Assembly: GCA_023453795.1 (NCBI GenBank)
Contig: JAEXSP010000011.1
Span: 1 to 48,063, forward strand
Origin: Bacillota bacterium
Lineage (GTDB): Bacteria > Bacillota > Clostridia > Acetivibrionales > JAEXSP01
Direction: 5' to 3'
Length of the DNA stretch: 48,063 nt
A program made the translations under genes and the position numbers. Below are positions 16,990 through 27,132 of this stretch, piece by piece (position 1 is the first letter of the stretch; each line of letters begins with the position of its first letter). The notes beneath the pieces were generated by a model that saw only the letters and a program-made list of their open reading frames with translations, ran no database searches and was not told where the DNA came from.

Positions 16990-18087
16990 TCACCTTTTAA
17001 ATCTATTTACAATATTAATAACATAGTTAATCTCTTCCTCAGTCATTCCATTATAAAGAGGTAAAGATAATACTTCTTTTGCATATTTTTCAGTTATTGG
17101 TAAAGCCCCCTCTTGTACTCGAAGGTAACTATAAGCCTCTGATAAGTGTGGCGGTATAGGGTAGTGAATTAAAGTACTAATTTCGTAATTATTCAAGTAT
17201 TCTATTAATTCTTCCCTGTAATCTGTTCTAATTACAAACTGATGCCATACGGTTGCCGCATTTTCAGCAATTTGTGGAACTTTTACTAATTCATTATTTA
17301 TTTCTTTTAAATATTTATTACAAATCTGAGCCCTTTCCTCATTATAAACATCCAAATGTTTTAATTTTACCCGTAAAAGACCGGCTTGTATTTCATCAAG
17401 CCTAGAGTTTGTACCAACCATCATATTGTGGTATCTTTTTTCACTCCCATAGTTTCTGAAAACGCAAAACTGTTGGTTAATTACATCACTATTAGTTGTT
17501 ATAGCTCCGCCATCACCAAAGCACCCCAGATTCTTTGAAGGATAAAAGCTAAAACATCCAATATCACCCCACGTACCAACCTGTTTACCATTATAACAGG
17601 CTCCATGGGACTGCGCACAGTCTTCAACAACTTTGAGATTGTATTTGTTGGCAATAGACATTATAACTTTCATATTTGAAGCTTGCCCATATAAGTGTAC
17701 CACTAAAATTGCCTTTGTTCTACATGTTATTTTTTCTTCAATTTTTGTTACATCTATGTTGAAAAACTCATCTGGTTCAACGAATACCGGTTTAGCTCCA
17801 TTTATTGTAATTCCCATAACACATGCAATATAAGCATTCCCCTGGACAATAACCTCATCACCTTTTCCTATACCGAGCAGACGAAAGGCAATCCATAATG
17901 CATCCAAGCCGCTTGCTAATCCTACGCAATGTCTTGATCCGATATATTCTGCAAATTCCTTTTCAAATTCTTTGACTTCATTACCAAGTATATACCAACC
18001 ACTTCGTAGCACAGACAAAGCTTTTTCTTCGTATTCCTCCTGAAACATATAAAACTGTCTGTCAAGAGTATTAGCATGGATTTTCAT
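16990..18087 (-). CDS. DegT/DnrJ/EryC1-family sugar 3-aminotransferase
   Basis: A 365-residue PLP enzyme of the sugar aminotransferase family (FdtB/QdtB type). Seen: GLASGLDALWIAFRLLGIG, VEDCAQSHGA with D156 for the pyridine nitrogen, and SFYPSKNLGCFGDGGA with K185 as Schiff-base lysine. It would transfer an amino group, usually from glutamate, to the 3-keto sugar from the FdtA-like enzyme. Family length is normal. AAAGGAG site; one base separates it from the GtrA-like gene upstream. Which epimer it acts on is unknown. Confidence 0.9.
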   Translation of the reverse strand: MKIHANTLDRQFYMFQEEYEEKALSVLRSGWYILGNEVKEFEKEFAEYIGSRHCVGLASGLDALWIAFRLLGIGKGDEVIVQGNAYIACVMGITINGAKPVFVEPDEFFNIDVTKIEEKITCRTKAILVVHLYGQASNMKVIMSIANKYNLKVVEDCAQSHGACYNGKQVGTWGDIGCFSFYPSKNLGCFGDGGAITTNSDVINQQFCVFRNYGSEKRYHNMMVGTNSRLDEIQAGLLRVKLKHLDVYNEERAQICNKYLKEINNELVKVPQIAENAATVWHQFVIRTDYREELIEYLNNYEISTLIHYPIPPHLSEAYSYLRVQEGALPITEKYAKEVLSLPLYNGMTEEEINYVINIVNRFKR

Positions 18088-18088
18088 G

Positions 18089-18487
18089 TTATATCTCCTT
18101 TGATTTAAAAGTCCAATACTTACTAAAAATAAAGTTATAAGGTATGGTTATTATAAGAGTTAGCAATGGTGCAACGGTTTTTTGTATGTTTAATATGTCT
18201 ATCCAAAGATACATTGTTGACACATTTATGAGAAATGAGGAACAATAGACAACATAGTATCTTATCATAGAATTTGCAATATTCCTCTTAGCATCTTTAA
18301 ATACCCAAATCTTATTAAACACATATCCCGTTAGTGAACTTATTATATACCCAGCAATATTAGCTATTAGGTAGCTTATACCCAAATAGATAAGAAAGTA
18401 GTAAACAACAAGAGATATTATAGTATTCGAAAAGCCCACTAAACCAAATTTTATAAACTGGACTGTTTTACAAATTGTAATATTCAT
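18089..18487 (-). CDS. GtrA-family membrane protein (polyprenyl-phosphate sugar flippase)
   Basis: A 132-residue protein with four membrane helices: FIKFGLVGFSNTIISLVVYY at the start, AGYIISSLTGYVFNKIWVF in the middle and YNFIFSKYWTF at the end, typical of GtrA. GtrA proteins are believed to turn undecaprenyl-phosphate sugars outward. Together with the GtrB-like gene (15145) it forms the standard gtr pair, here split by three dideoxyamino-sugar genes. Confidence 0.88.
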   Translation of the reverse strand: MNITICKTVQFIKFGLVGFSNTIISLVVYYFLIYLGISYLIANIAGYIISSLTGYVFNKIWVFKDAKRNIANSMIRYYVVYCSSFLINVSTMYLWIDILNIQKTVAPLLTLIITIPYNFIFSKYWTFKSKEI

Positions 18488-18563
18488 ATAACATCCTAAA
18501 AATTAAATAATATTTAGATATAAATATACCGTTATTAACTCCTGTCTTAGTATCAGCTTATAT

Positions 18564-20126
18564 CTAATCAGAAAGCTTTACAATAACAACACCATTTTTA
18601 CATGTAACAGAATTAATATCAGGCCATGAAGGCATTGGTTTTGATATTTCTTTTGCATTATCCACCTGCTCCTTGGTTGGGAAATTGTAATTATACCCTA
18701 AAGTGTTCATAAACGCAATGATCCTATAAACATTTCCATTATCCCACTCGAAAAATGAGTGTCCTAAGACCTCGGAGCTTATAATATTTTTAGTTAACCT
18801 TTGTGAGTGCTTACCTACATAGACTACTGGTTGAATAGGAATTTCTCCTACCCCGAGGGATTCAATTCTATAGGCAATCTGATTTCCTAAAGCAATATCC
18901 TGTTGATATCTGCAATGATCACCATAAAAAAGTTTCGCTATTGACTGTGATTGATAAACTACTGCAAAAGCAACAATTAATATAGTTATATATCTAATGA
19001 ACTTTTTATCTATTGAATAATAGAATAAACACCAAACTGAACCCATCATAAAAGGTAAAGTCTGTTGAGCTCTAAGCGGAGTTGGACTTCCAAGAACAAT
19101 TGATAGAATAAAAGGCGATACTAATAAGCCTATAATAGATAATGGAATAATAAACCTTTGCCTCTTATTCCTGAAGAAGTAAAAGCCAGCTATAATAATA
19201 CCAACACCAATTGTTGGCATAACAAACTTTCCACCAAAAATTCTATTACCGTATACTATTGATTGAATATCTTTATATAGTTGATTTAAAATTATTTTAT
19301 AATTGCCTTTACCCCATTGAAAAAAACCTTCTATATACCCTGTTGAAGGGTAAAATATTTTTAAAAATGAAGAAATACATTCATATATAACCAAAGCAGC
19401 AATAATGGCTAAAAGAAATTTTAAAAATATTGTCATAATTTCCCTTTTACTAAAATACTGGGCTGAATCATATGAAGTTGAGAAGAAATAAACACAGTAA
19501 GTACAGAAGCCAGAAAAGAATAGAAAAAGGAAAGACTGGTATATAGAAATGGAAAGAGTTAGGGCAAAGATCCCTGAAATCAGATAAACTTTCGATTTAC
19601 TATATAAAATCCATTGTGTTATTAACTGCAAACTTAGTGCAGCTATAATAAATCCTAATGAAACCTCAATGTTGTACGTGCAAAAAGATATGTATTCTGC
19701 ATGCACAGGAAAAGAAATAAATACGACAGTAAATAAAATAAGACCTATCTTATTTAGGCTAACTTTTCGAGTGTTGTTCTTTCCACCTGCGAATGAAAAT
19801 ACTGTACACCATAAAATTGCCGCAATTATAAGAAGTATTACAGAAATTAAGGTGTCCCAGAATGGAAAAATTTTATTAGTTCCAAAAATTAGTTTAATAA
19901 GTGTAATTCCAAACCTTCCCTGAGAAATCCATGCTGAAAGGCTTATATTATAGACAGAAGCAACTTCTTCATCAATAGAAAGAGTAAAATTTACTATTTC
20001 ATAGCCATAACATACGATTGCAACCAAAGATGATAAAAAAATTAGGAGTTTATTCTTTGATATAAAGTCAATAATACTGCAAAGCCATCTTTTAAATACA
20101 TATTGAACTTGTAATAATTTACTCAT
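18564..20126 (-). CDS. GtrII-like membrane glycosyltransferase
   Basis: A 520-residue protein with about ten membrane segments, resembling the GtrII glucosyltransferase family of serotype-converting systems: YEIVNFTLSIDEEV near residue 45, then a loop WISQGRFGITLIK and the long hydrophobic core; the last 100 residues are soluble. It would use a polyprenyl-phosphate sugar outside the membrane to decorate the glycan chain. Clear AAAGGAG site. It is one of two GT-C type candidates for the GtrA/GtrB product, the other being 13084. Confidence 0.78.
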   Translation of the reverse strand: MSKLLQVQYVFKRWLCSIIDFISKNKLLIFLSSLVAIVCYGYEIVNFTLSIDEEVASVYNISLSAWISQGRFGITLIKLIFGTNKIFPFWDTLISVILLIIAAILWCTVFSFAGGKNNTRKVSLNKIGLILFTVVFISFPVHAEYISFCTYNIEVSLGFIIAALSLQLITQWILYSKSKVYLISGIFALTLSISIYQSFLFLFFSGFCTYCVYFFSTSYDSAQYFSKREIMTIFLKFLLAIIAALVIYECISSFLKIFYPSTGYIEGFFQWGKGNYKIILNQLYKDIQSIVYGNRIFGGKFVMPTIGVGIIIAGFYFFRNKRQRFIIPLSIIGLLVSPFILSIVLGSPTPLRAQQTLPFMMGSVWCLFYYSIDKKFIRYITILIVAFAVVYQSQSIAKLFYGDHCRYQQDIALGNQIAYRIESLGVGEIPIQPVVYVGKHSQRLTKNIISSEVLGHSFFEWDNGNVYRIIAFMNTLGYNYNFPTKEQVDNAKEISKPMPSWPDINSVTCKNGVVIVKLSD

Positions 20127-20216
20127 TTCTCTAACTCCTTTGATAAACTATTAATATTAGTATACTTGCTATAAATATTTGTTTGGTTGAACATAAATCT
20201 TAATTCATTTTGTAAC

Positions 20217-20948
20217 TTAGTATTTTTTGCTTACAATAACTTCAATATATTCAGCCCTGATCCCAAGTTCAATGTTGTCTATATAATAGATTGTACTAAT
20301 CATACCACATGAATTATATATATAATCAACAATATCATTACCCCAATGGTAAGTAACCGGGCTACCATTGTTATCTATTGGGTTACCATGGAACTCTGGT
20401 TCATGAAGGAAACAAATCTCTCCGTTCTGTCCAAGTCTTGCCCATCTTTCACTCTTCCCAGATTTATTAATTAGCGGAACAGTGAAAATATGTGCGCCCC
20501 CTGGTTTTAAAGTTCTTGCTATCTCAGCAAACCCCTTGTTAGGGTTAAACAGGTGTTCAAATACATCTTGAGTTACCACAATATCAAAAGCATTATTCTC
20601 AAAAGTCTGCTCTTCTAAATTTTCATTTCTAAAGCCACTTACAATTTTACCTCTTGGTAAGTTAGCCCAGAATTGAGTTGCAATATATCCTTTACACCTT
20701 TCCTTCATTTTAATGCTGCAACCCCTCATAACAGGAGATGATTCATGAATGCTTAATTTTTCCCAATCGGGATAGAGAGTTTCTATTATATACATCATAG
20801 CACGTTCTCTAGGAATACTTTTGCAATTATCACATATATACCAATCCCTATACCATTCTTTTTCTGCAATAAAGTTCACTTCTCTATCACAGCAGCAACA
20901 AAAACCTGTATTACAAAAAGGATATTTATATAAATTTACATTCGCCAT
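20217..20948 (-). CDS. SAM-dependent methyltransferase with N-terminal Cys cluster
   Basis: A 243-residue class I methyltransferase. The N terminus has closely spaced cysteines (FCCCCDRE, ICDNCKSIPRERA) that look like a metal-binding knuckle. The methyltransferase part is shown by NAFDIVVTQDVFEHLFNP and RTLKPGGAHIFTVP. The classical GxGxG loop is replaced by the HESSPVMRG region, as in a branch found in glycan loci. It probably methylates a sugar or chain end; terminal methylation often stops ABC-exported chains, which would fit the Wzt C-terminal domain here. Target is unknown. Confidence 0.8.
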   Translation of the reverse strand: MANVNLYKYPFCNTGFCCCCDREVNFIAEKEWYRDWYICDNCKSIPRERAMMYIIETLYPDWEKLSIHESSPVMRGCSIKMKERCKGYIATQFWANLPRGKIVSGFRNENLEEQTFENNAFDIVVTQDVFEHLFNPNKGFAEIARTLKPGGAHIFTVPLINKSGKSERWARLGQNGEICFLHEPEFHGNPIDNNGSPVTYHWGNDIVDYIYNSCGMISTIYYIDNIELGIRAEYIEVIVSKKY

Positions 20949-20979
20949 AAAAAGCCTCTTTCATGCGCAGATATAGTAT

Positions 20980-23900
20980 CTACACCCTTAAAAATTTTTT
21001 TACTTGTTCTCTGTAATCAATAACTTTTTTTAAAGTAGTATTATCAATCTTGAATTTATTCATAATATAATCTTGCATTCTAACAATTTCTTCAAAGTGT
21101 CTGCTTGAATTTTCACTAACCGTCACACTCGATGTATGTCGTCTGTGAATATTAAGCGAGCGACTACAGAACCCGACTCTCCCTTTTTGAAGCATCCATA
21201 CATAGTAGAATAAGTCACCAGCCACTTTAAAAGATTGAAGTTCTTCTAAAATTGGAGAAATATCTTTCTTTTTAGATACTACTGCAGAAACATTAAGAAT
21301 AGTGTTCTTTACTGCCAAAGACTTCTGTATTTCTTCAACTCCGTCAACTATATAATCCGTTTTCCACTTCTCCGTGTCAATGTCATCTGTATACGCCCTA
21401 TAATCATTAGCGATTAATTTATTATGCTCATCTATTTGTTTTGACTGGCAATACGCCAATTCCAGCTTTTCATCAGAAGCAAACAGCTTTTCAAGAGATT
21501 CTAGCATTTCTGGTTCACAAAGGTCATCTGCCTCTGCAATCCATATATGCTCACCTTTTGCATAAGACATACCCTTCGCCCACTGTTTGAATACGCATCC
21601 AGAATTTACCTCATTGCTATAAATATGATAATCCAATAGTTTAGATTTTTTTAAAAGTATCTCATTGACATATGGTACGCTTCCATCGTTTGAGCAATCG
21701 TCCAAGAAAATAACCTCATATAGTGGATAGGTCTGAGAAAGAATACTGTCTATTCTTCCTTCTAAAAAGTTTTTATAATTATAATTCGGAATAATTACGC
21801 TAATCTTTGAATAATTGTCTCCCAACAAACTTAGAAGATCATAAATGTAATCTTTAAACAAAAAGCTTTTACTAATTAATGTCGAAGTATTTTCTCTAAT
21901 CTTTCTTATTGCCTCTGACCCTTTTACAAGTATACATTCTAAAGATTGTGCCATTTTATCTGTGTCACAAAAATCGACCAATATCCCTGTCTCTTTAGTA
22001 ATTAAATCCGAAAAACCACCTGCATCTTTGAAGCCAATAACGGGTAGCCCTGCATCAAATGCTTCAAGCACTACTGATGGAAATGGGTCTTCTCGTGATG
22101 TAAGTAAAAAAACATCTGCGGCAGAATAATAAAGATCTACATTATCTATTAAACCCGTAAATATTACATTCTTCTTTAACTTTTGAGGTACATTTCTGAA
22201 AAATTCATCATCTATACTTCCAGCCCATATAAAATAAGTGTTTATTTCTTTTGTTCTAACTTTTTCTGCAACTTCACAAAATAAGTCTACACCCTTACGT
22301 TTATCTGCACATCCCACACCAAGTACCACTTTCGATTCCTTTGGAAGATCATGCATTTTAACAATCTTTGCTTTTGCCTCAAGCCTTTTACCTTTCCATG
22401 AATTTTTCTTGTATAACCCTTGAGGCCGTACTATTTCTTTATTAGGAATTACTCCCGTTAGCTTTTTAAACTTGTCAGCAACATAATTTGATGGAAAGAC
22501 AACACAATCCGAAAATTTTGAAAGTTCTTTGGCGTGTTCGGTAAAGTTTCCATTCTTAATAACCCCGGGAAGTTCATGTACAAGTGTTATAACTTTATAT
22601 CCAATTTCTTTAAGGATAGCACAAAGTCTACCTGTAACTACAGTATTACAAATTGCTTTATTATATCCACCCTTTAAAAAAATTTCTTTCAAATATGCGT
22701 TCACCTTTGTATTCGTCAAGTAATCTTGTCCTAAGACGACTACTTCTCCTATCTCTTCAAATGCCTTTATGAGTGGCCCTCCTTCAAGACAGATAATTCT
22801 TATATTATAATTAAACATAAATTTAAGATATTTCAATATATATAAAGATAATTCCTGAGCCCCATATCTATGCGCATCATGGCTTATATAAAGAATTTTT
22901 CTATTATCAAGAGTGCTTTCTAGTCCAGACAGAACGTCAGCAGTAGCTTTTAGATATGAGTATCCAAAGCGTCTATCTGGCTCCAAATGCGCTCCCTCTG
23001 CCCACTCATTCCATGCATTAATAAAGACAAAACGTTCCTGTTGTTGCATATTTCTAATAGTCCACTCAGATACATCCTTTAACCACTTTTTGTAAATACT
23101 AGGACGTGCGTTGTGGAAAATTAAACTATTATTAGGTTTCCGTGCTGTATTATCCCAAGAAGGTACAACCGTAGCAAATGTTTTACATGTTCGGTTTTTT
23201 ATCTCATACATTTTCTCTTCAACAAATGTTTTGTAATCATAAACTATACCTGAAAAATTGGTGTTGGCCATCCACAGTTCAGAGTTTATTGGCATGGGTA
23301 TTTTAAAATTATGCGGAGGAAATTCTACGGCCCCATTAAAACCAAATTGTTCAGGACTATTAAATCCAAACGTATTGCAGCTGTATAGTACTATCTCACC
23401 TATGCCATTTTCTCTACAATAATTTCTCCATCTTTCAACAGTCCTCTTAGGGTCTGGAAAAATTTGCGGTCTATAGACTATAAGAAGTGGACTCCCATCA
23501 ACCTTAATATATCTTTCATCACTAAAATATTTGGAAACGTCGGCGATAAAGTTTATGTCATCCTCTGGAGAGTGTTGTTGTGAAATTATTACATCATTTT
23601 CAAGTCCATCCCATCGCTTTGTCCAATTTTCATTTGCCCAACACAAACAGTAATTGATGTCTATATCTTTATTTTTGTACAATAGTTCAAGAGGAGTTTC
23701 TAAAAGTCTTTTACCACCAAACCAATATAAATACATACAAAATCCAAAAATACCATATTGCTTAGCTAGTTCTGCCTGTCTCTTAATTGTTTCAACCATA
23801 CGTAAGTCATAAAACCCGAGATCAATCGGAAGCTGCGGTTGGTAATGCCCTGAGAAGATAGGCACTGCTCTTGTTACATTAGACCATTCTGTAAACCCCT

Positions 23901-24684
23901 TTCCCCAGAACTTATCATTTTCTGGTATAGGATGAAACTGCGGAAGGTAAAATGCAATATATTTTACACTATTATTTGATATATTAATCCTTAAACTGGG
24001 GATATAGTCAACAAATTCATCATCCTTGTTTAAGTTAACGCTATTTACCCAGTTGATGTATTCTACGTAATCTTTTAAATGATTTTTTTTTGTTGCATTC
24101 GCTGTTTCTCCAAAAGCATTGAGTTTTTGGTCCTCCTTAAGTCTTTTCTGATTTTTTCTCATTTCTTTATGACTAATAATGTAAGTTGAGTTATGGAAGA
24201 AAACTCCGGCAGTAAACAAAAACAGTCTCTTAAACAAACTTTTAATCTTCAAAGGCAACTTAATAGTATTGTAAAGTTTACTGAAAAAAAAGAATACCTT
24301 CAATTTAAAACTAACAGAAGAATGTTTATTATTAATTTTTTTAGCTTCCCTTTTTGCTTTGTGTTTATACTGACGATACACCTTACTTAAAAGCTTTTTT
24401 CCGACGATTTCCTTATTACCCGCAATGTCTTCAAAGCATATGTAACTAATTTCACTTAACAATAATTGAATAGTAAAGTTAAACCCACACGCTGAGTCAA
24501 ATAAATAACTAGAATAATGCTTTACTACATCCTGTCTCATTATACTCGTGGGAGCAGAATATATAAGCTTTTTTTTTGAATCATATATCTTTATATTAAC
24601 ATGATTTTTAACATTTTCTGAAAAAGCCCATCCACTAATCCTTATAAAATTTTTTTCACAGCAAAATTGTTCAAAATAATGCAT
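20980..24684 (-). CDS. Multidomain glycosyltransferase: WbsX-like, GT4, GT2
   Basis: A 1234-residue protein with at least three enzyme-like parts. After an N-terminal beta-rich part (FIRISGWAF) and a linker, residues about 240-590 form a WbsX-like domain (VKYIAFYLPQFHPIPEN, WGKGFTEWSNV, CWANENWTKRWDG, NAWNEWAEGAHLEPD). About 600-960 is a GT4 domain (LYISHDAHRYGAQELSLYI, GVGCADKRKGVDLF, EAFDAGLPVIGF). About 980-1234 is a GT2 domain (ISVIIPNYNYKNFLEGRIDS, FLDDCSNDGS, IAEADDL). Fusions like this build repeating units of rhamnan-type chains. I prefer ATG 24684, preceded by GGGGG, over GTG 24696. It may make several successive linkages. Confidence 0.88.
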   Translation of the reverse strand: MHYFEQFCCEKNFIRISGWAFSENVKNHVNIKIYDSKKKLIYSAPTSIMRQDVVKHYSSYLFDSACGFNFTIQLLLSEISYICFEDIAGNKEIVGKKLLSKVYRQYKHKAKREAKKINNKHSSVSFKLKVFFFFSKLYNTIKLPLKIKSLFKRLFLFTAGVFFHNSTYIISHKEMRKNQKRLKEDQKLNAFGETANATKKNHLKDYVEYINWVNSVNLNKDDEFVDYIPSLRINISNNSVKYIAFYLPQFHPIPENDKFWGKGFTEWSNVTRAVPIFSGHYQPQLPIDLGFYDLRMVETIKRQAELAKQYGIFGFCMYLYWFGGKRLLETPLELLYKNKDIDINYCLCWANENWTKRWDGLENDVIISQQHSPEDDINFIADVSKYFSDERYIKVDGSPLLIVYRPQIFPDPKRTVERWRNYCRENGIGEIVLYSCNTFGFNSPEQFGFNGAVEFPPHNFKIPMPINSELWMANTNFSGIVYDYKTFVEEKMYEIKNRTCKTFATVVPSWDNTARKPNNSLIFHNARPSIYKKWLKDVSEWTIRNMQQQERFVFINAWNEWAEGAHLEPDRRFGYSYLKATADVLSGLESTLDNRKILYISHDAHRYGAQELSLYILKYLKFMFNYNIRIICLEGGPLIKAFEEIGEVVVLGQDYLTNTKVNAYLKEIFLKGGYNKAICNTVVTGRLCAILKEIGYKVITLVHELPGVIKNGNFTEHAKELSKFSDCVVFPSNYVADKFKKLTGVIPNKEIVRPQGLYKKNSWKGKRLEAKAKIVKMHDLPKESKVVLGVGCADKRKGVDLFCEVAEKVRTKEINTYFIWAGSIDDEFFRNVPQKLKKNVIFTGLIDNVDLYYSAADVFLLTSREDPFPSVVLEAFDAGLPVIGFKDAGGFSDLITKETGILVDFCDTDKMAQSLECILVKGSEAIRKIRENTSTLISKSFLFKDYIYDLLSLLGDNYSKISVIIPNYNYKNFLEGRIDSILSQTYPLYEVIFLDDCSNDGSVPYVNEILLKKSKLLDYHIYSNEVNSGCVFKQWAKGMSYAKGEHIWIAEADDLCEPEMLESLEKLFASDEKLELAYCQSKQIDEHNKLIANDYRAYTDDIDTEKWKTDYIVDGVEEIQKSLAVKNTILNVSAVVSKKKDISPILEELQSFKVAGDLFYYVWMLQKGRVGFCSRSLNIHRRHTSSVTVSENSSRHFEEIVRMQDYIMNKFKIDNTTLKKVIDYREQVKKFLRV

Positions 24685-24836
24685 AAAATCCCCCACAAAA
24701 AGTGATCTACTTCAAATTAATTGATTATATTATATTAACTATTTTTGCAAACTTCCTAGGTCAAATGACTAAATGGATTTAACTAATTATTAATTTTAGT
24801 TATAAAAATTACATACCTTATCCAATAGTTTAAAAT

Positions 24837-27059
24837 CTAAACAATTTTTAAAATGGATTTAATTATGTTTCCAGCTTTACGGAATGGTGCAGTTATTTTC
24901 CATACATGCGAGTTTAATATTTTGGATAGTTGCTCTTCCGTTTGTTTAACCTTTACAATCATTTCTTGCAATAATTGTATTTGCAGTTCATTTTCCTTCA
25001 ACAGTAAGTCTTTACTTTTGATAATATTTATTTGTGATTCTAATTTAAACAAAAAATTGTTAAGTTGTATCTTTTGTTCTATAATAAGTAAATCCTTATC
25101 TTTTACAACCCTGTCATTTTCACTGTGCAAACTATCTATATAGTCAATAATTTTCTTAATTCCACTAACAATAAGTTTACTGTCTAATTTCACAACACTC
25201 AGTTGACAATATAGTCTTACTGATTTACTTATATTGCTTGCTATATTCAAGAAAAGCTGAGGATCATTATCAAAACATACAAGAGAATAGATTTCTTCAT
25301 TCTTTATCTTATAGGCACCTCTTGCAATACTTAACCCTTCATAACTGTTAGCACTTGTACAACTCAATATTGTACTTTCGTTATTACTGTCATCTACCTC
25401 AACAACTCTTATTTCTTTTATTTCTACATATGCAGGACAATTAGTTGGATCAATACGTAAACAGCCACATTTAAATGGAGTAACTTGGTAAGCTAGGCAT
25501 ACGTCGCTTCCATCTGCTACTCCATTATTCAATAATGAATCATCCTCCGAATATTCCCCGCTTATAGGTATAAATATTTGCATTTGGAACTCTGGTTGAC
25601 CTATGCTTTTTATTTTTTCTTTAACAGCTTTTATTCTATCTTCAATTTGGGTATTGTCAAGTACTATGCATTTACCAGATAAATAAAAGTTAGTAAATTC
25701 TTCTTGATCAACTTTAAAATAAAGCATTGGGTCAAAAGTATCAAAAAATATAAATCCTTCTCTATAAGTCCCATTTGACTCTACATTTTTTATATCAAGA
25801 TCCACTCTTCTATTCAAATTGTCTATAATATAGGCTTCTTCTATCTTAGTAATACAAAAACTATTCTCTATAGGATCCCACCTAATCTTTTTAACTGGCT
25901 TTCGCATTCTAGATGGAATTTCATATGATAATGTAAACCTTTTTTCAATAATATTTAAATCCTTAATTAATGAGTTTTCCTCAGAAAAATCATTCCCAAA
26001 ATCTAAGAATAACTTAGAAGTTTTTTTGAATACCTTCGAATTATTTTTTAGTTCCCTAATATAATATTTGTTATGTTCATTTATATATGAGAACTTAAAA
26101 ATTTCCATAAAACTTACGCATTTAGAGTTACTTATTATTTCTAGGGCATCTAAAAGATTTTTATTTAAAGAGTACCTTGATAAAGCAAATTCGTTTAAAT
26201 AACTCCTATCGTTAAAAGTATCATTAAACCCATTCAATATTTCTTCATAAATTTCCTGCCCAAGTAATTTCCGCCTACAACACCTGCCAGAAAAATTAAA
26301 ATGCTCGGACCTTAGTACATTATATCTGGTTAGCCATCCAGGCCCTCCGAAACGATCATAACAATATACTGGAATACCTGCTGCAAAACATTGTTGAACA
26401 GTTCTACCTATAGTAATAACAGCATCATAATGAGCCAAAAGCCGATGAGTAACTAAAACAAATTTATTTTCCATTCCAATCTTATCTACATTAATATTTG
26501 CCTGCACTAATAAATCAATGCATTTTTTCAGTTCTTCAGGAACATGGTTTGATATTATAGCAATGTTTCTAAGGGTACATTTTTTATTTGTATCATATTT
26601 TTCATAAAAATCCTCTGTTACAGAGTTAACGAAAACTTTAACTTTTTTTTCTTCAATAATCCTCAATTCAGAAATATGTTCCTTAGTTTCTTCAGAATTT
26701 GCTAAACATAATGTCAGCTCATTTGCGAAAATCGGAGGGACTTCTAAAGGATCAAATGATGACAAAGAATTAAAAAATATATACTTTGCCTGTACCTTTT
26801 TTTCAAATATAATATGATATAACACCGGTGTATGCTGGGACCAGATTAAATCGAATTCAATTTCATCCATATCAAGCAATAGTACGTTAAAAACCTTAAT
26901 CTTACATTCTTCAAAATACTTTTTCAAGGGATAGTCGTAAACAAATGTTGCAACAGTAATTTCATGTCCAAACTTTTTTAACTGTTTTGCAAAATCTAAA
27001 ATGTTCAGCTCTGCACCTGTGAAATATTTTAAATTATGTGTTGTTAAAAGTATCTTCAT
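24837..27059 (-). CDS. GT4-like glycosyltransferase with long C-terminal region
   Basis: A 740-residue protein. Residues 1-310 look like a GT-B enzyme (MKILLTTHNLKYFTGAELNI, VNSVTEDFYEKYD, AAGIPVYCYDRFGGPGWLT). The middle (about 370-640) is beta-rich and unassigned, possibly sugar-binding. The end is a coiled coil (about 650-715) followed by SHVWKITAPFRKAG, a tail seen in many surface-glycan transferases. The start is ATG 27059, with GGAAGG 8 bases upstream, not the codon at 27092. The donor is unknown; by position it acts with the multidomain enzyme downstream. Confidence 0.72.
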   Translation of the reverse strand: MKILLTTHNLKYFTGAELNILDFAKQLKKFGHEITVATFVYDYPLKKYFEECKIKVFNVLLLDMDEIEFDLIWSQHTPVLYHIIFEKKVQAKYIFFNSLSSFDPLEVPPIFANELTLCLANSEETKEHISELRIIEEKKVKVFVNSVTEDFYEKYDTNKKCTLRNIAIISNHVPEELKKCIDLLVQANINVDKIGMENKFVLVTHRLLAHYDAVITIGRTVQQCFAAGIPVYCYDRFGGPGWLTRYNVLRSEHFNFSGRCCRRKLLGQEIYEEILNGFNDTFNDRSYLNEFALSRYSLNKNLLDALEIISNSKCVSFMEIFKFSYINEHNKYYIRELKNNSKVFKKTSKLFLDFGNDFSEENSLIKDLNIIEKRFTLSYEIPSRMRKPVKKIRWDPIENSFCITKIEEAYIIDNLNRRVDLDIKNVESNGTYREGFIFFDTFDPMLYFKVDQEEFTNFYLSGKCIVLDNTQIEDRIKAVKEKIKSIGQPEFQMQIFIPISGEYSEDDSLLNNGVADGSDVCLAYQVTPFKCGCLRIDPTNCPAYVEIKEIRVVEVDDSNNESTILSCTSANSYEGLSIARGAYKIKNEEIYSLVCFDNDPQLFLNIASNISKSVRLYCQLSVVKLDSKLIVSGIKKIIDYIDSLHSENDRVVKDKDLLIIEQKIQLNNFLFKLESQINIIKSKDLLLKENELQIQLLQEMIVKVKQTEEQLSKILNSHVWKITAPFRKAGNIIKSILKIV

Positions 27060-27132
27060 GCTTGCTGCCCTTCCTATGAATCTAATGTACATCTAATTTC
27101 TTTGGAGTCTATATTCAATTCTATATAAAATA

